Positions 6,945 to 14,655 of a stretch of DNA of 14,701 nt are shown piece after piece. Origin of the DNA: Parvularia atlantis. Its lineage: Eukaryota > Opisthokonta > Rotosphaerida. Within the stretch, counting starts at the first letter, position 1; each line of letters opens with the position of its first letter. The stretch covers positions 1 through 14,701 of the forward strand of contig CALSCO010001409.1 of assembly GCA_943704415.1 (NCBI GenBank), in the 5' to 3' direction. The notes below the pieces were generated by a model. That model did not search any database, was not told the origin of the DNA, and saw only the letters and a list, made by a program, of their open reading frames with translations. The position numbers were made by a program, and so were the translations under genes.

Positions 6945-8077
6945 TCACTCGTCACTGCCGACGTCGGCGCTTGCGGGCTGGGTCGCGCGCGTCGGCAGTG
7001 AGTCGTTTTTTGACGCGCCGTCGTCGTGGTCGTCGTTCTGGTCGGCGAGGCGCTTGAGCGAGCGCGCTGCGTGGATGTTCTGGGCGCGAGCGGTGTGAAC
7101 ACGTCTGCGAACAGACGGGCGGCGCACGACGCACGCACCAGGAGGTCGCGCAGCACTGCAACGCGCGCGAGCGTGTCGGCGTCGCGCGCAGCGCTGGCGC
7201 GGTCGTGCAGAGCGGCAAGGCGGTCCCGCACGGCGTCGGCCAGGTCTGGCGCGGTGCGTCGCAATGCGGCGTAGAGGTCGCCCTCGAGCAGCGCCTGCAG
7301 CTCGTCACGCAGTCCGCTCGTTGGGTCCTCGGCCGCGGGCGCAGGCTCGACCATCGGCTCTGGCTGCGGCTCGACGACTGGCTCTGGCTCGGGCTCGAGC
7401 TTGCGCTCGAGCTCGGGCTCGGGCTGGGCCACGGTGCTCTTGTGCTTGTCAAGCTGGTCGAGCAGCTGCTGCACGCGCTGGATGAGGTGCTTGCGCTCGG
7501 TGCGGACCTGCTCCACGCCCTCGGACGGGATCGCATCCACCTTGGCCATGAGCTGCGCCACCCACTCGTTAGCCGCTGCGCGCCAGCAAGCACCAGCGCG
7601 CACGCACCTTGCACAGTCGGTCCTCGGTCAGCAGCAGCGTCTTGTTCTGCTTGCCGCGCACGTCAATGAAGGGCTGATGCAGGGCGCCGGGGACCTCCAT
7701 CATCGCGACGGTCTCGACAGCCGCACGCAGCCGGTTGAGCTCGACGAGGCGCGCGCGCGTCTGCTTGACGTGGCGTCGCGCGACAAAGCCTCGGAAGTAG
7801 CGCTGAATGACGACGGCCGCGGCGACCTGCTGCTCGAGGCGCTCGGCGTGCCAGCGGCGGAGCCACGCGCGGACGGCGCGCTGGATCTTGCGGGCAGCGC
7901 GGTTGTACTGCGCGGCAGCTGAGTGTCAGGGCGTGCGAGTGCAAGCCCGAGGGCGGGGGGTAGCACGCACCACGAAGAGCAGCACGCGCTTGCGGTGCGC
8001 GTTGTCCTTGTCACGCGTGCGCTGGGCGGGCGTGGCGACCGCGGCGGGTTGGCGGGCGGGCGCGACGGGCACGCGCC

Positions 8078-8126
<49 letters not shown>

Positions 8127-8543
8127 TTGCTGAGGAGGGAACGGCTGGCGTCGTTGCTGCGGCTGCTGCTGGGTGACGAAGGGCTGATGGCGGAACGGCT
8201 GCTGCTGGCGGAACGGCTGCTGCTGGTGGTGGTGGTGGCGCGGCCCGAGCAGGTGCCGGCGCAACGCCTCCTCCTCCTGCTGCTTGCGGAGCAGCTCGCG
8301 GCGCAGCGCCTCCTCCTCTCGACGCTTGCGGGCGAGCTCGTGCGCGAGCGCGTCCTGCAGCACGCCGTCGCGGTCGTAGTACTCGTCGGCGTCGCCACGC
8401 AGCGCCTCGTCGTCGGCGGCGTCGTCCTCGTCGTCGTACACGTCGTTGGCGAAGAAGGGCCGTGGCGGCGCGTACACGCCCGGGCGACGCGGGTGGAAGC
8501 CGGCGGGCGCGAAGCCGAACGGGTCGAAGAGCGGGTCGAACAT
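6945..8543 (-). CDS. PolyQ protein with two IQ motifs and a BAG domain
   Basis: Four exons (8543-7971, 7907-7608, 7552-7139, 7079-6945) encode 473 residues. BAG domains bind the ATPase domain of Hsp70 and act as nucleotide exchange factors. Order of parts: a Phe/Pro-rich start (MFDPLFDPFG), an acidic patch (about 36-60), a charged helix with repeated EEEALRR, a QQQPFR-rich segment with 18 consecutive Gln, then IQ motifs IQRAVRAWLRR (199-209) and IQRYFRGFVAR (225-235), which suit calmodulin or myosin-light-chain binding. The BAG domain (about 270-328) includes LCKLMAKVDAIPSEGVEQVR and LLDQLDKHK, close to the human BAG1 helices. A Glu-Pro repeat and an acidic Asn/Asp tail follow. A CTGACC motif and GTGCAG lie just before the ATG, so the leader probably contains an intron. 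Co-chaperone function is inferred from the domain. Confidence 0.85.
8079..8132 (-). repeat. CAG/CAA repeat encoding 18 glutamines
   Basis: Eighteen Gln codons in a row, mostly CAG with a few CAA, occur in exon 1 of the BAG gene (seen as CTG/TTG on the plus strand). Further Gln-rich sequence lies on the N-terminal side (8145-8230). Confidence 0.95.
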
Positions 8544-8760
8544 CTGCACACGGCGCGCGCGTGCGGTCAGCACGGTAGTGGCGGGTGACCGTGACGGCGC
8601 GCGCGAACCATGGCTGTGGGTGAGCGGGGCGGATGACGTCTTGGTCAGCCGCACCGGCCGGCCTTATGAGCAGCGGGCTCGGCGGCCGCGGAAGGTTCGC
8701 GCACGTTCTGTCACTCATCCGCTTTTGTCATACAGCACAACTGGACATACACAGGACGCG
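8544..8760. promoter_or_regulatory. Divergent BAG/ERT1-like promoter region
   Basis: The 217-bp gap between the two ATGs contains TGACGTC (8634-8640), a CRE-like heptamer, and on the minus strand a probable leader-intron end (GCTGACC then GTGTGCAG directly before the BAG-gene ATG). On the plus strand the last 50 bp before the transcription-factor ATG are less GC-rich. Roles are inferred. Confidence 0.45.
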
Positions 8761-10489
8761 ATGCAGCGGATGTCGCCGACGGGACCCGCGACGCCGCGCA
8801 CGGCCGGGACGCCGCCCGCTGCTGCTGGCGGGGCCGGGGCAGCCGGGGCGGCGCAGCCGCAGCAGCAGAAGCTGTCGATGCTGATGGCGCCGCACCCGCA
8901 AGTCTGGCGCACGCCCGTCCAGGCCGCGACGCTGCTGGCCGACCGCACGCCGATGGACGGCGAGGGGCGCCCGATCGCGGCGGCGGCGGCGCGCGACACC
9001 AAGCGGCGGCGCAGCACGAGCGAGAACGCGCGCAAGAAGACGGCGCGCGCGTGCCTGTACTGCCAGCGGTCGCACATGCTCGTGCGTGCGACTGCCCAAT
9101 TATCGCACGTCGGGCCAGCTGATGCGCGGCCCGCAGTGCGACGAGGGCCGGCCGTGCGAGCGGTGCGTGCGCCGCGGCCTGTCGCAGCTGTGCCGCGACG
9201 GCGAGCGCAAGCACACCAAGTATCTCGGCGAAGAGGGTGCGCTCCTGTCTGTCGCTCTTCTTTGGCGCGTATCCTGATCGCGGGCTGCGGCAGCCACGCT
9301 GCTGGTGACGGGTGTGCCGCGGACGCCGTTGTCGAGTGTGGCCGATCAGCGGGCGCTCGGCAGCAGTGCGGGCGCTGGCAGCGACGGGAGCGTGAGCGAC
9401 AGCGGCGGGTCAGCTGCCGGCGGCGGCAGCAGCAGCCGGGGCGCCGTGCGGCACAGCGACGGCGGCAGGCACCCGTTCGTGTCGGACGCGATGAACCAGG
9501 AGTTTAGCGTGATCAGCGACATTGTGACGGCGCCGATTGAGTCGTCGCTGGTGCGCGGCTGTTTGTTGCACGACCGCTAATCGTGCTCACACGCGGGCGG
9601 CAGAGCGGCGTAAACCTGGCGCCAGAGATGGGCATTGCCACGCAGCAGCCGTCGAGCCTGGGCGCGGACGTGCGTGGCTGGACTGCGCGGCCGCTGCGAG
9701 CGCTCATGCCCCACCCGCGCAGCCCTCGACCGACTCGGTGTACGACCGCGTGACGGAGCCGTACTCGTACGCGCAGGGCTTCCACCACCTGCTCTCGTTC
9801 GCCAAGCACCGCATGGACAAGGACGACATGCTGCGGATCTGCCGCGCGCTTGTCAGCTTCCGGCCGCCGTTCATCGCCACCGTCACGAACCTGTCGCGGC
9901 AGGACTTGATCTTCATGGAAAAGTGCTTCCAGCGGACGATCCTGGCGCGTGCCGTGCCTTTGTGTGCGCCGCGCGCTGACGCGGCCACACGCGTGCGCGC
10001 ACACACAGGAGTTCAACAACAACCTGCTCACGTACATCGGCACCCCCACGTGTGTGTGGCGGCGCACGGGCGAGCTCGCGCTGGTCGGCAAGGAGTTTGC
10101 GCTGCTGACGCACTGGGCGACCGAGGACCTCGTCGGCAAGAGCACGTTCATCTACGAGGTGTGCGAGCGTGCATTGCCTCGGCCGCGCGCTCTGACGCAC
10201 GCAAGCGCGCACAGCTGATGGACAACCGCTCGACGGTCGACTACTGGGAGAAGTACGCCTCGGTCGTGCTCGACAACTCGCAGCAATCTGTGCGTGTGGG
10301 CGAACGCTGCGGCTGACGCTGACGAGACCGCTCGCGCTGCCACAGGTCATCAGCAAGTGCAACCTACTGCGGCCTGACCGCACCGTCATCCCGTGTACGG
10401 CGTGCTACACGATCAAGCGCGACATCTTTGACGTGCCGTTGTGCGTCGTCGGCAACTTCCTGCCGATCCTGAGCTCGACCAAGTGGTAG
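8761..10489 (+). CDS. Zn2Cys6 transcription factor, ERT1/AcuK family
   Basis: Eight exons: 8761-9081, 9137-9236, 9294-9550, 9604-9669, 9723-9953, 10009-10158, 10215-10289 and 10346-10489, giving 447 residues. The family activates gluconeogenic and non-fermentative genes (yeast ERT1 and RDS2, Aspergillus AcuK). The binuclear zinc cluster has all six cysteines (98, 101, 108, 114, 117, 126; CX2CX6CX5CX2CX8C), split by intron 1, behind the basic [14 protein letters not shown]. The C-terminal half has the family's PAS-like region, [26 protein letters not shown], and ends in the typical [23 protein letters not shown]. The alanine- and proline-rich N-terminus is low in complexity. The donor of intron 5 is unclear: GT at 9954 adds Ala-Arg-Ala, whereas GC at 9945 gives RTIL-EFNNN, closer to relatives. 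A carbon-source role is inferred from the family. Confidence 0.92.
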
Positions 10490-10606
10490 CGGCCAATGGA
10501 TATTGCACTCCTCCTGCCACGTGAGCACACCACACGCCGACTCTCGCTGTGCCCGGCCGGCTCTCTGCCGTGCCCGCCAGCCGTGTCCTCTCTCGCGCGC
10601 GTGCGC
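10490..10606. other. Convergent 3' gap between ERT1-like gene and QCR6
   Basis: These 117 bp separate two stop codons and must hold both transcript ends. It is mixed sequence with no supported gene. Confidence 0.6.
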
Positions 10607-10939
10607 TCATCGCAGCGCCTTGAACAGCTGCGGCGCGGCCTGTTGCAACTCCACGTGAGTCACGTCCGACGTCAACGTGCGAAGCACGCACGCAGTGGTC
10701 GACGCAGTGCATCAGGTCCATGTACTCCTGCACGCAGGTCTCGGTCGTGCTCGCCTTGCCCGTGACGCGCGCCGCGCACTTCTCGAGCTCTCGCGCGTAC
10801 GACGCGCAGTGGTGCTCGACGCACTTGGCCTCGATCTCGGGCTTGGGGTCGACCGGGTCCTGCGCGACCGCGGGCATGCGCGTGTCAGTCGTTTGGGCGC
10901 GTTGCGGCTGCGCGGCCGACGACGCACCTCCTTCGCCAT
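10607..10939 (-). CDS. QCR6: Cytochrome bc1 complex subunit 6 (hinge protein)
   Basis: Three exons (10939-10928, 10859-10692, 10639-10607) encode 70 residues. The subunit sits on the intermembrane-space side of complex III next to cytochrome c1 and helps it dock cytochrome c. The family pattern is plain: paired cysteines Cys17/Cys22, Cys32, Cys46 and Cys56/Cys60, the core ETCVQEYMDLMHCVDHC, and the ending AAPQLFKALR, which parallels the human DHCVAHKLFNNLK. Exon 1 codes for only MAKE, joined by a 68-nt intron beginning GTGCGTCG with CTGAC inside; intron 2 (10640-10691) is 52 nt. An in-frame ATG within intron 1 (10877) would give MPAVAQ-DPVDP if the intron were kept, so the start is not settled. 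The long acidic N-terminal region common in fungal QCR6 is missing. The gene converges on the ERT1-like gene. Confidence 0.88.
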
Positions 10940-11077
10940 CGTGGTCGCGCCTCGGCTCGGCGGCTGCTGCTGCTGCGGCGCATCGTGGCGCCGTCAGCCA
11001 CGCTGTCGAGAGGTACCACCGGCAGACGTACGAGTGGACAAAACTCGATCTTCAAGTCGGCAGCACACAGGCGCGTT
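10940..11077 (-). promoter_or_regulatory. Gap between NmrA-like gene and QCR6
   Basis: This 138-bp stretch follows the NmrA-like stop codon and precedes QCR6 on the minus strand, so it holds the end of one gene and the promoter of the next. A short CAG/CTG repeat lies at 10963-10976. No further gene is supported. Confidence 0.45.
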
Positions 11078-12001
11078 TCACTGGCTCGGACGCGCCCACA
11101 GCTCGGGCCGCTCGCGCACCGTGTCAGCGACGTAGGCGGTGAGCGGCGTGGCGGGGCGGCCAAGGCAGCGCTCGACCGTCGGATCGACCGCGAGCGCGTT
11201 GCCGAAGCGCAGGTTGACGTGGAGGATGGTCAGGACGATGGCCTGCATGAGCGGGAGCCGGCGCACGACGAGCAGGTGCCAGAGGTACCCAAGCACGCTC
11301 GCTGCGATGTAGCGCACGGGCCGGCCGAGCGCGTCGGTGAGGATGCGCGCGACGTCGTCGAGCGAGACGGCCTCGGGCCCCGTGAGCGCGAGTGCCTCGA
11401 CCGGCGGCAGCTCGTGCAGCGGCGTGAGCAGGCGGCGCGCGGCGATCTCAGCCATATCGCGCACGTCGAGGAAGGCGACGCGGCTGCGCGGCCCGCGGCC
11501 CGCCGGCACGTACAGGCGGTCGTCGCGGGCGATGTCTTCGCGGTAGGCGTCGCCCAGGTTCTGCGCAAAGAAGCCCGGGCGCAGCAGGGTCACGCGCACG
11601 CCTAGCTCGGGCGGGAGGCGCAGCAGGTGCTGCTCGACGGCGTGGTGCGGAACAATCGTGTTGGTGTCGGCGCCGACTACGGAGAGGAAGACGATGTGCT
11701 TCACGCGCCCGCGCAGCACGCCCTCGTCCACGAGCGCGTTGAGCGTCGGCCCGACGTTGCCGATGGGCGGCGGGCGCACGAGGAACAGGCGCTCCGTGTC
11801 GGGGCCGAGCGCGCCCGCAAACGTGCGTGGCTGCGCAAAGTCGAGCTCGACGTAGGTCGTGTTGCCGGGCGCGGGCTGCGTGGCGCCGTCCTTGGGCTTC
11901 CGCGCAGCGATGCGCAGCACGGCATCGGGCGCCGCACACAGCAGCTCGCGCACGACCTCGCGCCCGACGTTGCCCGATGCGCCCGTCACGAGCGTGGCCA
12001 T
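11078..12001 (-). CDS. NmrA-like NAD(P)-binding protein
   Basis: An intronless gene of 307 residues. It starts directly with a Rossmann dinucleotide-binding loop, TGASGNVG (6-13), after MATLV. Other family marks are VKHIVFLSVVGAD, where atypical SDRs of the NmrA group have a degenerate active site, then HHAVEQHLL, TLLRPGFFAQNL and VAFLDVRDMAEIAARRLL, which closely follow the NmrA/quinone-oxidoreductase-2 pattern. Proteins of this group either sense NAD(P) as regulators or reduce small molecules; the sequence does not decide which. A hydrophobic C-terminal stretch (LGYLWHLLVVRRLPLMQAIVLTILHV) is unusual for a soluble enzyme and might touch a membrane. The chosen ATG gives the standard N-terminus; a farther upstream in-frame start would add residues unlike the family. 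It shares a promoter with the divergent dehydrogenase. Confidence 0.88.
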   Translation of the reverse strand: MATLVTGASGNVGREVVRELLCAAPDAVLRIAARKPKDGATQPAPGNTTYVELDFAQPRTFAGALGPDTERLFLVRPPPIGNVGPTLNALVDEGVLRGRVKHIVFLSVVGADTNTIVPHHAVEQHLLRLPPELGVRVTLLRPGFFAQNLGDAYREDIARDDRLYVPAGRGPRSRVAFLDVRDMAEIAARRLLTPLHELPPVEALALTGPEAVSLDDVARILTDALGRPVRYIAASVLGYLWHLLVVRRLPLMQAIVLTILHVNLRFGNALAVDPTVERCLGRPATPLTAYVADTVRERPELWARPSQ

Positions 12002-12187
12002 CGGTCGCACCCGGCGTGCGTGAGTCAGAGATCTGACAGTGTCTGTGAAACACACTTCACACCGCGGCGCGCTCCCTGACGTCAGGACCAGCTGATTTTG
12101 CCTTGCTAAATTTAGTGACTTCATTCCCGCTCTCCCGCTCTCGCAGCCGGCACGCACCACGCACCACGCACCACGAACACCACCACC
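12002..12187. promoter_or_regulatory. Divergent NmrA/SDR promoter with CRE and AP-1-type sites
   Basis: The 186-bp region contains TGAGTCA (12021-12027, the AP-1/Gcn4 consensus), the 16-bp motif shared with the MCFD2-like promoter (12052-12067) and CCTGACGTCAGG (12075-12086), a perfect palindrome with a full CRE octamer. On the dehydrogenase side lie a pyrimidine-rich run ending in CTCGCAG and three CGCACCA units (12154-12174) just before the ATG. The sites suit bZIP control of two oxidoreductases, which is inference. Confidence 0.55.
12052..12067 (+). promoter_or_regulatory. Shared 16-bp promoter motif, copy 2
   Basis: Exact second copy of ACACTTCACACCGCGG, in the same plus-strand orientation as the copy at 3501-3516. 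It lies 8 bp to the left of the CRE palindrome. Flanking bases differ at both ends. Confidence 0.45.
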
Positions 12188-13365
12188 ATGCGCCGCTTCG
12201 GCTACACCCTCGCGACGTCGCAGGCCGGCAAGGTCGCGCTCGTGACCGGCGCCAACACCGGTGCGCTGCCCGCACTGCCTCGCCGCGCGCCCCGACGCTC
12301 ACCCCGCGCGCCGGCAGGCATCGGCCGCGTCACCGCCGTCGAGCTCGCGCGGCACGGCGCGCACGTGATCCTCGTCTGCCGCTCGCTCGCCAAGACGCAG
12401 CCGGTGCTGGACGAGATCGCCGCGGTCGCGCCCCCCGGCACGCCGCCGGCCGAGTGCTGGGAGGCCGAGCTGGGCTCGCTCGCCAGCACCAAGCAGGTGG
12501 CCGAGCGCTTCCTTGCGTCGGGTCTGCCGCTGCACCTGCTCATCAACAACGCGGGCTTTGCCGGCGAGCAGCCCGTGACGGCCGACGTGCGTCCGCGCCG
12601 CGTCGCGCACCAGCTCACGCGCCGCGCGGCGACAGGGCCTCGAGCCGCTGTTTCAGGTCAACTATCTCTCGCACTTTGTGCTGACGGTGATGCTGCTGCC
12701 GGTGCGCGGTCGCCGTGCACGGTGTGCTGCTGGACGTGCTTGACGCGTGGCGCGGCGCAAAGGTCATCAAGCGCACGCCCGGCGCGCGCATCGTCAACGT
12801 GAGCTCGGTCGGGCACATGAACGCGCGCCGCCTCGACTGGAGCAAGCTCATCGGGCGCGCGGACACGACGACCACGGGCGTCATGGCGCGCTACTTTGAC
12901 TCCAAGTTCTGCCAGGTGGCGTCGACGCTGTACCTCCAGCGGCGCCTCGCGGGCACGGTGCGCTCTCTCTCGGCTCGCGTGCGGCGGCGGGGCTGATCAA
13001 GCGCGCTCGGCAGGGCGTCGAGGTCTACGCACTGCACCCGGGTGGCGTCGCGTCGGACGTGTGGCGCAGCCTCAACTGGTTCCTGCAGTGGGTGATCCGG
13101 ATGGTCATGGTCTCGGTCGAGCAGGGCGCGCGCACGACGCTGATGTGCGCTACGGCTCCCGGTGCGTGCGAGCGTGCCCGAGCGCTCTGGTGTCCTGACC
13201 AGTGCACGTGCAGGCCTCCAGCCGGGCGGGTACTACAGCGAGTGCCTGCTGACGGAGCCCAACATGCTCGCCAAGGACGAGAAGCTGCAGGACGAGCTCT
13301 GGCAGCGCAGCCTCGAGCTGGCCAAGCTGAGCGTGAACGAGGCGGAGCTGTTTGCGAGCGTGTGA
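12188..13365 (+). CDS. Short-chain dehydrogenase, RDH/WWOX-like
   Basis: Six exons: 12188-12260, 12318-12586, 12636-12701, 12763-12957, 13014-13161 and 13214-13365, giving 300 residues, the usual size of the family. It should be an NADP(H)-dependent oxidoreductase of the classical SDR type, closest in pattern to retinol-dehydrogenase-like enzymes; the substrate is unknown. Motifs in order: the cofactor loop TGANTGIG (20-27, interrupted by intron 1), NNAG (101-104), the catalytic Asn in QVNYLSH (123), the Ser in IVNVSS (150/151) and Tyr180-Phe-Asp-Ser-Lys184 as the YxxxK pair. All catalytic residues are present, so the gene looks intact. ALHPGGVASDVWR matches the HPG-V-T region after the active site. 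Introns are 49-61 nt. It diverges from the NmrA-like gene and converges on the ABC transporter with 31 bp between stops. Confidence 0.92.
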
Positions 13366-13396
13366 TGTGTGTTGTGCCTTGGTGAGAACACAACGC
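13366..13396. other. 31-bp gap between convergent stop codons
   Basis: Only 31 bp separate the stop codons of the dehydrogenase and the ABC transporter. Their 3' untranslated regions very probably overlap, each running into the other gene's coding exon. Confidence 0.7.
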
Positions 13397-14655
13397 TCAC
13401 GCTGGCGGTGCCGGCGGAAAGAGCCGCGCAAAAGTCGAGCTGGAGGTGGCGACGGTCGTGACGTCGCCCAAGGCCTCGATTTTGCCCTCGTTGACGACGA
13501 GCACGCTGTCGACAATCTTGAGCAGATCGCTGCCGCGGCGCCATCAGTACTGCCCTCGCCAGCCAGTGCCGCGACCGACGTGCGCGCCTCTTGTGCGTCA
13601 CAATGATGCACGTGCGCGTGTGAAACAGGCGCGAGATCGTCTGCATCACCAGCGCCTCGTTCTCCGCGTCCAGGGCGGACGTCGGCTCATCCTGTGCACA
13701 ACAGGTCAGGCTGCCACCCGGCAGGCCGTGCTCCGCACGCACCATCAGGATGACGGGCGCATTCTTGAGGATCACACGTGCGATCGAGATGCGCTGCCGC
13801 TGGCCTGCCAGTGCTCACGGTCATGCACTGCGCCTCACGCGATGACACGCGACGCCACACACCGCCGCTGAGACCCACGCCGCGGTCGCCCACGCGCGAG
13901 TCATAGCCGTTCGGGAGATTCGCAATGTCGTCGTGGATCAGAGCGGCGCGCGCGGCAGCGATCACGTCCTCGTCGCTGGCGTCCGGCCGGCCGTACAGAA
14001 TGTCTGGCGAGTGCACTTAAGCTGCGCATCCCGTGCCAAGCCTGACGGCCGCACGCACTCTCGCGTATCGTGCCGTTGAACAAAACAGGCTCCTGGCTGA
14101 CGTAGCCGATCTGCTGGCGCACGTAGCGCGGCTCCAGACGACGCACGTCATGGCCGTCGAGGAGCACAGCGCCCGCATCCGTCGTGTACAGCATCGGCAG
14201 GAGCTGCAGGATCGTCGTCTTGCCCGAGCCCGACGGGCCGACGATGCCTACGCTCTGGCCAGCGGCGATCCTGAACGAGACGTTGCGCAGTACTGACAAG
14301 ACGGCCGTGTCAGCGGCATAGCGGAAGCCTTGCACGGTCGCGCACCGTCGAGCTTGGTGTGCTGAAGTGGGTACGAGAACGTGACGTCGGCGAATTCGAT
14401 GGAGCCGGAGAGGCGCTCGGCCGGGCGCAGCAGCTCGCCCTCGCCGGTAGTCTGGCCGTCGTGCGGGTGGCGGGTCAGCGCACACGCTGTGTGGCAGGCA
14501 GTTCTGAGGGCGCGCCTTGGCGTCCGATGCGCTCACGCGGTCGAGCAGCTCAAAGACGCGCTCGGACGCGCCGACCGCCCGCGCCAGCTCCGCGCCCTGG
14601 TGTGAAATGGCGCCGAGCGCATGCGCGACGTAGACAGCGTAGAGCACGTACGCGG
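13397..14655 (-). CDS. Half-size ABC transporter, Mdl/ABCB type (3' part)
   Basis: The 5' part lies beyond the right edge. Exons seen: 14655-14516, 14451-14346, 14292-14059, 14003-13863, 13804-13743, 13691-13588 and 13529-13397, encoding the last 305 residues. The fragment begins in the last membrane helix and the linker GAELARAVGASERVFELLDR, typical of Mdl1/ABCB10-type mitochondrial exporters. The nucleotide-binding domain is complete: Walker A GPSGSGKT (100-107 of the fragment), Q-loop YVSQEPVLFNGTIREN, signature LSGGQRQR, Walker B VILMDEPTSALD with its catalytic Glu, and H-loop IIVTHK. DEPTSALD replaces the DEATSALD usual in the B family. The intron after the H-loop is GC-AG; intron 14452-14515 probably is as well. 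Substrate and membrane cannot be told from this part. A truncated intron (14656-14701) precedes the first visible exon. Confidence 0.94.
13530..13587 (-). other. GC-AG intron in the ABC transporter gene
   Basis: This 58-nt intron runs from AAGAG|GCGCGC to CGGCAG|CGATC and contains ACTGATGG as branch-like motif. Splicing here joins the H-loop THK to SDLLKIVDSVLVV in frame. The nearest GT donor gives the wrong frame. Confidence 0.85.

Noticed and set aside
7923-8588. Plus-strand frame with a long leucine run
   Set aside because: It is the CTG reading of the CAG repeat in the BAG gene; the rest lacks domain signs.
12002-12187. tRNA or other small RNA gene in the promoter gap
   Set aside because: No cloverleaf or A/B box pair could be found by eye.
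11078-13365. NmrA-like and SDR genes as part of a secondary-metabolite cluster
   Set aside because: No synthase, P450 or dedicated regulator nearby; the flanking genes are housekeeping (QCR6, ABC transporter).
1724-14655. Frequent frame changes read as frameshifts, sequencing errors or pseudogenes
   Set aside because: Nearly every shift coincides with a 49-83 nt segment starting GTGCG and ending CAG that restores a conserved protein, so they are introns.
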